Assembly: GCA_028751875.1 (NCBI GenBank)
Contig: CM054158.1
Coordinates: 17,701,308-17,765,307, forward strand
Length of the DNA stretch: 64,000 nucleotides
Source of the DNA: Rapana venosa
Taxonomy: Eukaryota; Mollusca; Gastropoda; Neogastropoda; Muricidae
Direction: 5' to 3'
The position numbers and the translations under genes were made by a program. The stretch's first letter is position 1, and each line of letters starts with the position of its first letter. The notes under the pieces were generated by a model. That model was given only the letters and a program-made list of their open reading frames with translations, searched no databases and was not told where the DNA came from. Positions 45,595 through 55,437 of this stretch are shown here, piece by piece.

Positions 45595-46810
45595 TTCTGT
45601 GCCAGGAATACCCTCCTTTGATTGATCACCTGTACACTCTTCCAGCCTCTTTTCACTCTCTACACTGCTCCACTTTTACATATAATAAATCGCCATCAGA
45701 TCAGCCATCATTTTTATGCAGATGACTCTCAGATTCTGAGCAGTGATACTCCTGAAAATCTGCCTTCTCTCCTAACAAATATGTCCTACTGCCTTCAAGA
45801 CATCCAAAATTGGATGATACAGAACAAGTTACAGCTAAATGCAGATAAAACCAAAGCCATGCTTGTACGTACGAAACACAAACTGTCTTCCATCACAACA
45901 GCTTCAATAGAATTTGGCAATACCATGAATACGTCTGTCCCTCTATCCACTGTTGTAAAATATCTAGGGGTCATTATCAACAACACACTCTCCATGCAAA
46001 AATTAATCATCCAGACCTGCCAGTCATGCTACTATCAATTACGGCGTATCAGTGCAGTTTGAAATTACCTGTCCACTGATGCAACATCCAAATTAGTCAC
46101 ATCTCTCATTCTCTCACGTCTGGACTATTGCAATTCTCTTCTGGCTGGTCTGCCAGCATCATCTATCAACTCTCTTCAACGTATACAAAACTCTGCCGCT
46201 TGACTAGTCCTCAGAAAGAAAAAATCTGAGCATATAACCCCTCTCCTGCAATCTCTCCACTGGCTGCCTGTGTCACAGAGAGTAAACTATAAGATCCGTA
46301 TCCTCTCTTACAAATGCCTCCACAAAACAGCACCTTCCTACCTTTGTGAATGTCTTCACCTGTACACTCTTTCTCGTTCCCTCCGCTCTGCTGCAGATAC
46401 CTTGTGCTTACAAATACCTAGATTCAACCAATCCCCTATTGGCCGTCGCTCTTTCTCTATTTCTGGTCCATCAATCTGGAATGACCTCTCTCTCTCCCTT
46501 TGCCAAAAGCCTACTTATGACACTTTTAATTCCAGCCTCAAAACACATTTATTTCAAACCTAAGACTTTCCCCTCTTGTTTCATCTCATTTCTGTCCTTG
46601 CCCTCAACAGCCAAAGCCCCCATCACCCTGCCAAGGTGCACAACCTCTGTGTGTGTGTGCGTGTGCGTGCATGTATACATTTGATTTTGTAAAAACTATT
46701 AATTGTAACTTGTTGCATGTGTTAGAGTAGGATGAATGCAAGTGCTTTGATTTGTTTTTGCAAATATAGCGCTAAATAAATTCCATTTATTTATTATTAT
46801 TATTATTATT
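45595..46810 (+). mobile_element. 5'-truncated L2/CR1-like LINE
   Basis: The reverse transcriptase remnant includes HFYADDSQIL (active site YADD at about 45715-45726), [61 protein letters not shown] and SSLKTHLF. It is one reading frame from 45622 to 46563 with two in-frame TGA stops (46060 and 46201). The 3' UTR holds a (TG)n run, then TATAGCGCTAAATAAATTCC and a (TTA)n tail. Clade assignment is from remembered motif order. Confidence 0.85.
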
Positions 46811-48210
46811 CCAGAAAGACTTCAAAGATAACAATTCTCTCCCACGCTCAAGTGGGATGTGCTAGACCTGACTTGTGAGATGCGGCAGCGCAACGCATTT
46901 TGCTCATAAATTATGACAGACACAATAGTTGTTCTCTGAGAATTCAAAGAAGAAGAAGCTGAATGCTGCTGTGAGCTGGATGCCCTGACAAAAACAGGGC
47001 TCCACTTTTTTTCAACCAGAAAATACCCTTCCTAAAAGACCGACTGATCAGGGATGATGAAATCAAATGTACTTGCCTAAAACTTATCTTTAAAAAACAA
47101 CAAAACAAAAACAAACAAAAATATAATGAACTTCCAAGGCAGAAAAAAAGACAAGAAAGAGAAAGGAAATAAAAGAGAACCAACCCCCACCAAAAACCCC
47201 CACAAAAAAACCAACAACAACAACAAACAAACAGGAATCACAATAGTCTGAAGTAAAAACTAATCTTCTGAACAGGCTAACCGCTAAGGTCCAGGGTCTA
47301 CTCAGGCCCCAGTGAAAATCTTTCTCACAATTTCAGTCTTATGGATATCCTGAATCCTAGTTTTGTGAATATATTTGCTTTCATTTAAGTTTCAATAGGT
47401 CAGGTCTTCTTCAACTTTCACAGCTAGAAGTGAAAGTGCAGTTGCTAGGAAAAAATCCACAGGCAGGGGTCTTTAACCTTTTGAAATTCATTGATCTGCA
47501 GCCCATGCTGATTTTTTAAGGTCATAGAAACAATGTATGACACAGAACAGGAAATTTCAAATGCAGCATTTCCAAAAAGTTGAGATCTATACATAATATT
47601 ATTCATACCACTGGAAGAGCTCTGCCATCCACAGAAAGTGATTATTGCATTTAATAGCAACATTGTATACGCCAACCAGTCTGATCTGATACAAAAAGAA
47701 CTAGATTCAGCGAGTTAGCTCAAGAAGGACAATCATGAATCATTTATCCAGTAGATACATGTGCTAGCCGTTCTTTCTAATGCTGACTTTAAATCTGTGT
47801 ACTGGAGGTTATGGGGTTGGCTTTTTTCAATTCTGCTAATTTTTCAGCTGTATCAACAGACCAGAGTCCATAAGCACCAAGTTGATGAACAAGCTTTTGA
47901 ATGACATTCTTTTTTCTTTTGCATACAGGTTTTCTATTCCTGTACGTACTCCCACATAAAAAAACCACCTTCATACTTAATGCAGTTTTGGGGTGTGCTT
48001 TTCTATCATGAAACACAGAGGAGCTTCAATGGAAATTTGGGAAAATACGGCTGACAAATGAATACTGCAGGCAGCCATAAGAGGAAATGCTTGAGAGGAA
48101 AAAGCATGACAGAAACCAACCCACAGAAAAAGAATATGATGGAAAAGAGGCACTGTAGTACCTTACGGTATGCATGTCAGCTCCTGTGAAGCCAGGAACA
48201 GGAGGGGAAT
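46811..48210 (-). other. Probable 3' UTR / flank of the BTB zinc-finger gene
   Basis: No recognisable domain. A 75-codon - strand open frame (48016-47789) has ordinary-looking amino acid composition but no identified similarity or start context. It most likely lies within the 3' UTR. Confidence 0.4.
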
Positions 48211-50733
48211 CTACCTTCTACTGTGGCCCACATCGGGAAGCCTTTTTCCATGTTTGCGGAATAGATGGTCCTTCAGGGAATTGCTGTGCCGAAACTTTTG
48301 ACCACAATTCTCACACACATAAGGAAATGCATTATCATGGATTCGCATATGGCGATTACGATTAGCATGACAGCTGAAACGTCGCCCACACTGGGTGCAA
48401 CCATAAAGGCGCTGTCCCAAGTGTTTGACTCTGATATGACTGCTCAGTAAAGAACGCAGGTTGAAAACTTCCCCACAAATGGAGCATAAATGCTGCTCCA
48501 GCTGCAGACAACTTCGCTGATGAAGACTAAGATACAACACAGAAGGGAAACAATCTCCGCACTTGTCACAACCAAAAGTCTGATCTCTCCTATGTACGTG
48601 CTCCCTGTGATGCACAAGATTGGAGAGTTTTCTGCCACTGAAACAGCAGGTAGCAGTTTCCTGGCAGCGGAAAGGTTTGTAGTCATTGTGCTGAAGCCGA
48701 CAATGGGTAGAATAGCTTTCAGCCACATTAAAAACTTCCTGACAATGTGGACAAGTCCAGGTGTGGTGCTCATGCATAAGGCGGATGTGTTTTGTCAAGC
48801 CTTCTTTGCGCAGGAAAGTACAGGAACATTGCTGACAAGAAAAGCAATCTCCTGAATGTACATTTCTAAGATGCTGATACAGCAGTTCTTTGCCCTTTTG
48901 ATTCTGTCCACACAGCCTGCACTGTTTCATTTCAGTGGAATGCCTGCTCCGACGGATCCTTCCAGGTTTTGCAGGTGAAGCTTGCAGGGGTGTCTGCGTT
49001 GAGGGAGGGATTTCTAGTATTGCATCTTGGGATACATTCAGTTCTTGGGCAAGCCCTGATTGCACAGCTTCCAATACTGCCTCTAAGCCAGGCGCTTCTA
49101 GTATCTCCACTCTGGCAGGTTCAGCATCTTCCCTGCTAGTCGAGTTGCTGGCACTGGCATCAATGCTAGGGGCAGACTCACAGTCCAGGTTTCCATTCAC
49201 TAAGTTGCCCTCTTCCATAGCCTGTTGCTCTTTTGTCTTACTGTTACGTTGGTGCACCTTTTGATGATGCCTGTTCAACCTTTTCCGGAGAAAAAATTTT
49301 TGGGGGCAAATTGGACACTGATGCATGGCATGTTTCTCCTGGCTGTGTAGCTTTAATGTCCATACACTTGGGGCCTGGTAATCACAGTGTGAGCATTTCT
49401 TGTGACATTGGTACAAATGACACCTCAAAAGACCCGCATTTACTGCCTCATAGTCACACCCTTCCACCTCACACATGAACTCCCCATGCATTTTTTTGCC
49501 CACCGAATCCTTTTTCTCAATGCGCTTGTTACCCTGAGGGCAAATCTGTTGTGTAGCTTTTTTATGTTTTCCTTTATGGCTACGAGACATATGCTGCTTG
49601 AGGCTTCTCTGATTACAGAATGACTTCTGGCAATGTTTACACATAAATGTTTCAGAATCAGCTTCCTCTGATACCGAGTTAACTACATCAATCTCATTAC
49701 AACTGGTTTCAGTTGCTATGTGTGTTTTTTCTTGAAGAGAAGAACACTGTTCTTCAACATTCACATTGTCTTCTGCATTGTCTGTGTAAAAATCAACTCT
49801 TAGATCTGGATCTGAGTCACAACCAATCTCCTGACCCTCTTCCGCAACACTAAATGAAGAATGATCTGAGTCCATAACTTCCTTCTTTATGGCTGGCTCT
49901 ATTTCCTGTGTGTTCTGCATTGTCACAGACTCTTCACTGCCTTGGCTGTCCCTCTCTGTTTCCCTTTGTGCATCAGGCAGGCCCAGTTCTTTAGATGCTG
50001 GCTGAACGTCATTATTCTCTACCTGAGCAGAGAAGTCTAACAGCTCCTGGACATCAGGATCTATGACTTCCTGCTTAATGTTTAGTCCTGCATGGACTAG
50101 AGGTGATGTAGCACTGGATGGATTGACGCATGCTGTTTCCCCTGCGCTGTGTGATGACTGTTGTCTTGATTCTGCCACATGTTTCTCTAGGGTTTCATCA
50201 TTGGTGAGAGGGTTCTCTGCTGCAGCTGCTCTCTGGTCCCCAAAAACATCAGTGTTACGCTTCAGAAACATTTCAATAATACTCACAAGAAAGTCAAAAC
50301 CAAGAAGCTGAGCAGCATGAAGTAAATCCACCGTTTGGCAGTATGAAACAGACAGGCATCCTGTGTACATATACTCTACTAATGCTTTCAGTAACTCTTC
50401 CTTGACGTCAACTCCCAAGCTCTTTTCTCCAGAACTTGAAAAATAATATGCCACTCCGTCCTTTGTGATGTTATAGTGACTCTGGTCCATGCTCACAGAA
50501 TAGGCCATGTTGGCTTTGAGGAGGTGCTGGCTGATCTTAGCACTGAAGCATGACACTAAACAGGAATGGACAGCAAGCTGGCATGAGCCACCGCAGATGG
50601 CCAGGTCACAATGTTGGCCTTGTGTCCACTGCTTGAACAGTTGTTTCTGCAGGCCTGTGGAGTGGTCAGCTATCTTCAATGTCAACTTCTTCTCTTCACC
50701 AACAAGGAGCTTTTTGGTTTGGCGACTCGCCAT
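48211..50733 (-). CDS. BTB/POZ and C2H2 zinc-finger protein (840 residues)
   Basis: A probable nuclear DNA-binding regulator. The BTB domain (about 30-160; CDL at 42-44, LLHAAQLLGFDFL at 137-149) usually mediates dimerisation and corepressor contact. An acidic Ser/Glu-rich linker follows. Twelve C2H2-type fingers occur in two clusters: four at about 363-495 and eight at about 604-835, separated by a roughly 108-residue linker. Finger 2 has a C-x4-C knuckle, finger 8 has a longer Cys spacing, and finger 9 ends in Cys (HQRSC). Two sumoylation-type sites lie in the linker: IKQE (219-222) and IKKE (282-285). The start ATG (50733-50731) is 17 nt inside an exon whose acceptor is ATTGTTTCAG (exon from 50750). 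An upstream in-frame ATG at 50850 would require reading through intron and is rejected. Stop TAG 48213-48211. The coding region is a single exon. I cannot name the vertebrate orthologue. Confidence 0.9.
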   Translation of the reverse strand: MASRQTKKLLVGEEKKLTLKIADHSTGLQKQLFKQWTQGQHCDLAICGGSCQLAVHSCLVSCFSAKISQHLLKANMAYSVSMDQSHYNITKDGVAYYFSSSGEKSLGVDVKEELLKALVEYMYTGCLSVSYCQTVDLLHAAQLLGFDFLVSIIEMFLKRNTDVFGDQRAAAAENPLTNDETLEKHVAESRQQSSHSAGETACVNPSSATSPLVHAGLNIKQEVIDPDVQELLDFSAQVENNDVQPASKELGLPDAQRETERDSQGSEESVTMQNTQEIEPAIKKEVMDSDHSSFSVAEEGQEIGCDSDPDLRVDFYTDNAEDNVNVEEQCSSLQEKTHIATETSCNEIDVVNSVSEEADSETFMCKHCQKSFCNQRSLKQHMSRSHKGKHKKATQQICPQGNKRIEKKDSVGKKMHGEFMCEVEGCDYEAVNAGLLRCHLYQCHKKCSHCDYQAPSVWTLKLHSQEKHAMHQCPICPQKFFLRKRLNRHHQKVHQRNSKTKEQQAMEEGNLVNGNLDCESAPSIDASASNSTSREDAEPARVEILEAPGLEAVLEAVQSGLAQELNVSQDAILEIPPSTQTPLQASPAKPGRIRRSRHSTEMKQCRLCGQNQKGKELLYQHLRNVHSGDCFSCQQCSCTFLRKEGLTKHIRLMHEHHTWTCPHCQEVFNVAESYSTHCRLQHNDYKPFRCQETATCCFSGRKLSNLVHHREHVHRRDQTFGCDKCGDCFPSVLYLSLHQRSCLQLEQHLCSICGEVFNLRSLLSSHIRVKHLGQRLYGCTQCGRRFSCHANRNRHMRIHDNAFPYVCENCGQKFRHSNSLKDHLFRKHGKRLPDVGHSRR

Positions 50734-51022
50734 CTTCTTTGATGGGTTGCCTGAAACAATAAAATGAATAGGAAGTATTAACCTTTTCCCTAAGGGTAAT
50801 CTGCTACAGGGTGACAACCATCTACTAACCCTTCCCTCCGTATCACCCACTACTGGGTTACGGTATCATACATGTGTGCACAGTGCACATGTACTGGGAA
50901 AGAGGAGTTCTGTCCCTTAATGTAGGGATAGTGTTAAAGATGATGTGGGACAAAAGATGACTAGAGACGAATCACATGTCCATACAAAACTCCAAGTCAT
51001 CACTAAACACACGCACACACAT
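50734..51022 (-). other. Intron upstream of the BTB zinc-finger coding exon
   Basis: The splice acceptor AG is at 50752-50751, with a good pyrimidine tract upstream. A GAG/GTGAGT at 52854/52853 is one candidate donor for a 5' non-coding exon, weakly supported. Confidence 0.4.
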
Positions 51023-51418
51023 GGGTTTACAGGATAGCCTAGTGGTTAGAACATAGTGCTCGCAATCTGACAACCAGGGTTCGAATTCCGTTCAAGGGGA
51101 TTTTTCCCCTGGAGTTAACATCAGTGCAGACTCCACGCTCCAATATAAGTCCTCTGGTTGAGACTATAAACCAAGGCCCCGTCCTCTGGTTGAGACTATA
51201 AACCAAGCCCCGTGTGTGAACACATGCAAAACATTTTTCGCACATTAAATCCTGTTCCGCTTTTCAAAAGAGTAGGCCATTGTGTGCTGGTGGGAACAGA
51301 TGACAAAATTTACAAAACCGCTTACACACAGGAACTAGATGTAAAAAAAGCACATTACTTCTTATTCCATAATCCTCAATATAAAAGAATAGATAAATAA
51401 ATGAATAAATAAATAAAC
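51023..51418 (+). mobile_element. SINE-A, full length (head 1, core, tail 1)
   Basis: The head is ACAGGATAGCCTAGTGGTTA with B box GGGTTCGAATTCC. The core is AGAGTAGGCCATTGTGTGCT and tail 1 ends AATAAATAAATAAA. An internal direct duplication of about 33 bp (GTCCTCTGGTTGAGACTATA) sits at about 51150-51215. It is the best reference for the head 1 and tail 1 form. Confidence 0.85.
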
Positions 51419-51902
51419 ACACACCACAAAGAGGTAAAGAAAATTCTGATCAAGGATAATTTATAAAATTGGCACTTTTATTTTATATAAAGACAGTGCA
51501 ATCAGTATATCCCATGTAAGTTAGACCTCTCAGTCTTTTTTTTTTTCGGGGGGGGGGGGGGGGGGGTGGGGGGGGGTCTGTTTGTTTGTTTGTTTGTTTT
51601 ATCACTAGTCATATCAGTGCATATTGCATAAAATGGATTTATCTGTATGGTACTAAACAAGCAGTGACATGTGATCTTGTTTATGACTGTATGACACGAA
51701 AAAAATTGTATACAAAATCTGATTAAATTTTGACAGAATATGTCAAGGTATCAAATTCACTTCTAACATGTTGAAATATAAATATATTAATTACTGATGA
51801 ACACACAAAATACTACAAGTCCTTTGGATGAAGTTATTACCATAGATTCTGAGTGAAAACACATGCTGTAACACCTTGAGTATATTCTTTTTTTTTTTTT
51901 AA

Positions 51903-51989
51903 GTTCCTTGGCTTCAGCTTTGAGGTTTGCCAATGGTGAGAATTTTGTATTTATAAATTATATACAACCGTTACTTATAGCCCACCATT
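51903..51989 (-). mobile_element. SINE-A tail 2 fragment interrupted by another SINE-A
   Basis: TCCTTGGCTTCAGCTTTGAG to CCCACCATTA is tail 2 in reverse. It is cut where a new head-1 element begins at 51990. Confidence 0.65.
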
Positions 51990-52188
51990 AGGGGGACGGG
52001 ATAGCCTTGTGGTTAGAACATTGCGCTCGCAATCTGACAACCAGGGTTTGAATTCTGTTCAAGGGGATTTTTCCCCTGGAGTTAACATCAGTGCAGACTC
52101 AGCTCTCCCAAAAGTAATTCGGATGAGACTGTAAACCGAGGCCCAGTGTGCAAACTCACCCAGAAATCTTGTGCACACACACGTTAAA
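51990..52188 (+). mobile_element. SINE-A (head 1 and part of core)
   Basis: GGGGGACGGGATAGCCTTGT with a GGGTTTGAATTC B box; nearly identical over the head to 51.02 kb and 14.62 kb. It ends near CACACGTTAAA without a tail. Confidence 0.8.
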
Positions 52189-54647
52189 TGGTGAAGGAAA
52201 AAAGGTAAATTTCTACAGGAAGTTTCCAGACCCAGGGAGGAGCTCTCATCTGTGTGAGCCTGTCCACTTTACAACAATCATTTGATAACACATGTTTTTA
52301 CCTAACACTTTCTACCCTGGGTAGGGATTAATCCATACCATGCTCCTGTGGACAGGGTACAGATTTATCCATATCACAGCAGTTACTTTCACCCTTTCAT
52401 TCTGCTTTATTCTCACTTCATTGTTTTAGCTTGTTGGTTTTATCCTCTACATTGGCCATACAACCTTCCCAGCTAATTTGCATATGAGTTTAGTGTGTTT
52501 TTGATGCGTTTGTTGTTGTTTTGCATGTCATATGCTTGTAGTATGGCTTTGATGTGTCACACTTTCACTACTGAAGAGGCAACATAACTTTTAAATGAGT
52601 TATGATGTTGCCCTTGCAGACAGTCGTTTTCGATAGAGATCTTGAGAAATTTGAGCTGCACCATACTAACTCTATGCCACTTAATGACAGAGGTCAACCA
52701 GCTGCATGGGGTGGGGGTGGGGGTGCAATGGGGGAGGGGGGTGGCTGCTACTGTAAACACCAACTGTTAACATGAAAATGAGCAACAAGCCACAGGGTGC
52801 AGTGCCAATATTCCTTACATATGTACAAAGTAGTATAAAAAGCAGGAACTCACCTCAACAACGGAAGAAATATTATATGTACAATTAAATTCCATGCCCA
52901 CCATTGTGACAATGTCATGTGCACAGTTCAGTGGTTGGTTTAGATATTAATTATTACATTGGATGCTATGTTCAGATAAAACTCGCGTAGTACCTATGTT
53001 TGTCAGTGTTTGTGATTCCTGTATGAATTGTTTTGTTATTGTGTTGTATTTGCTGCATGCATTGTATAAGAATCATAAGCGCAGCAGTCCGGTCACCACT
53101 TAAAAATGGAGCAATTACATAATTTTACACCATAATTAAAACATTTGTTTTTATACAGTATGAAATTTTATGCACACACAGAATACTGAATAGGCAGTTA
53201 TTCCTCAACAATGCAGCTGCACTCTTTGGGTACAAAGTGTTCAGAATATGTTTTTAGTTACTTTTGTCTGTAATAACAATCGGGCCCTACCTGAATATGT
53301 TAATGATATTTGGTTTCCATACTTTAACTCAAAGAGACTATCTCCATACTTTAACTCAAAGAGACTATCTGTTCCAAAGAGGTCTGTCAGAAGACTCCAA
53401 ACAAGAGCAAATAACTAGTTAATAAAGGCATGCAAAAACCATGATTTATTAATACAGACTTCCAAATTTTCAAACTTCATTCTTTAAAAGATAGGCAAAT
53501 AAGAGAAGACCTAAGTGAGACTTTCATAGATTATACTATAGAACGATAATTGATAATATGATTAATCTTATTTTGAGACTTTCTTTGCAAACGTTCCATA
53601 TAAATACAGAAAAACCAAGTTTTCAATCAAAAGTTTATTTCTACAAAATAATTCAAAGACTTTTAGTATCAGAATTAAGTCTGCACATTGTATGTATCGA
53701 TGAACTTCTACATCAAAATAATGAAAACATGATGCAGTTGTTTTTTTAAATTGATAAATAAAAATTTAATGAAGGCATATAAATTTAGCATCCCTGAGTT
53801 TAAATGTAAAGGAAATACTTAAATCATAGTTGGCACATTCTACAGGCTGCAAGGTTTAGGCTTGAGCAAGTGCCATGGGGGTACTTTGGCTAGTTCCTAC
53901 TCTTACACTAGTTATAGTAAGTACTACAATGGGCACCTCTGCACCCTCCCATTTCCATGGATGATGACTTCTAAGTTCCAACCACTAGTCACTGCAGTAC
54001 TAGTCAGTAGTTTATTTGGGTACTGAATCAGTAAACTGTAAAGTATGTTCATTCACAACACCCAAATTGATTATGTTGTATGAGTGAAGCGCGCACACAC
54101 TGACATATTCAGATATTGTATGGCTATGGTATGAAATATTATTACTTGAAATGGATACTAGTACTGTAGGCCTAGTAGTACTTAGTACTAATTGTGCAGT
54201 AGTACTAAGTACTAGTACTACTACTCATCAAACAGCACGTATAACATGAATTTTATCCTGCAAAATGTAACAAAATGAAGGTGCATTGAAAATACCAGCC
54301 ATACTTTGTAATCATAAACGAGAAGGCGTTAGTAGTTACGGTACATCGAAGACCAAGATCAAAATCATATGCCGATATGGGTGGTATACACACTGCAGAA
54401 ATGGAGTTAAAGTCTCCACATAAGAGTTCTTTCCCTTGCCTGCATAGCAGAACACCTAAACACCGAAATGAAAGGTGAACGAACAGTAGGCCTGGCCTGG
54501 TAGGAGTGTGTTGGAAGCGAAAGTGAGATAACTGGGACGGAAGAATTCTATAAAAAGAACAAAAAACAAACTAAAAGCTCTAGATTCTGTCATTTCTTGT
54601 CTGGTATCTCGCAAGTACAGATCCAAATAATATCTAATCGATGTGTT
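52189..54647. other. Upstream flank of the BTB zinc-finger gene, no gene seen
   Basis: Contains a 27-bp tandem duplication (CCATACTTTAACTCAAAGAG, 53318-53370), a candidate donor at 52854, and TACTAGTAC-type palindromic sequence at about 54165-54232. Promoter elements could not be assigned. Confidence 0.4.
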
Positions 54648-54695
54648 GTTGTCTTCAATTTAACGTCTGTTCACTCTAAGTGATATTAGACGAGG
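54648..54695 (+). repeat. Hairpin repeat family, copy 2
   Basis: TGTCTTCAATTTAACGTCTG is followed by TTCACTCTAAGTGA and TATTAGACGAGGG. The stem pairs GTCT/AGAC and TCACT/AGTGA. It is the best-preserved of the three copies. Confidence 0.65.
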
Positions 54696-54947
54696 GAAAT
54701 AGAAAGTGTAGTGGAAGTTAAAGAAGGGAGAAGAAGGAGTGGAAGGAGAAAAGGTTAAGAAATAGCATGTGTTGGGGGGGGGGGGGGGGGTTTTTTTTGG
54801 AAAACACACACACACAAACTAAACACACCCCCTCCCCCCCAACCAACCTAGAAAAGTAATGATAATACTTTTAAACAGGAGCAAAATATAAACTCAACCA
54901 TGTGGAAACATGAAATGAAACATGAAACATGAAATAACAATAATGTA

Positions 54948-55229
54948 GTATGTTCTTTCGAGCCAGAAGGCCCATAGAGCCGGAGCTTATCCCGGTTTCT
55001 GTATCGTTAAGCGAACTGATGGTTTTTCACCACCCCTGTGACAGGACGCTAGTCTGTCGCCAGATACTTCCCCAGCAGAGCTGGTACCCACTTGTACAAC
55101 TGGGTGGAGTGAGGAAAATAGGAGTAAAGTGTCTTTCCCAAGGACACAACACCGAGCCGAGCGGGGATCGAACCCGCGACCTCTGGATCACGAGTTGACC
55201 GCCTAAACCACTCGACCACGGTGCCTCCC
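54948..55229 (-). mobile_element. SINE-D, full length with 12-bp target-site duplication
   Basis: On the - strand it has tRNA-like head GCACCGTGGTCGAGTGGTTT and B box GCGGGTTCGATCCCCGC, then the body GGTGTTGTGTCCTTGGG to CTCGAAAGAACATA. The head resembles a Leu/Ser-type tRNA, a resemblance only. Perfect direct repeats AACAATAATGTA flank it at 54936-54947 and 55230-55241. The sister copy at 31162-31381 is truncated. Confidence 0.9.
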
Positions 55230-55399
55230 AACAATAATGTAACTACAATAAATATTCAAGTGGACTATGCAATAAACATCTGTAATCGATGTGTGTGTTG
55301 GGGGGAGGGGGGAGGGAAACTGAGTGTGCGCACACACCAGTATATGTTGTGTAGTTTTGGGGTGGAGTTGTCGTTTGTGCTTTGTGATAGTGTGTTATG

Positions 55400-55437
55400 T
55401 TATCTTTAGTTTAACGTATATTCACATCTAGTTATTT
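55400..55437 (+). repeat. Hairpin repeat family, copy 3 (left half, split by the LINE)
   Basis: TATCTTTAGTTTAACGTATA then TTCACATCTAGTTATTT matches the other copies' layout. The right half (TTAGAC...) resumes after the LINE at 60049. The LINE's 12-bp target-site duplication is the last 12 bases here. Confidence 0.6.

Noticed and set aside
50734..50850. 39-residue N-terminal extension of the BTB protein
   Set aside because: A strong acceptor at 50751-50752 lies between, so the extension would be intron. The ATG at 50733 has suitable context.
54948..55229. Possible tRNA gene (A- and B-box-like sequence)
   Set aside because: The boxes are the head of a SINE with target-site duplications and a body found elsewhere. 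The same reasoning applies to the heads at 6.7, 33.99, 35.0, 51.02, 51.99 and 62.17 kb.
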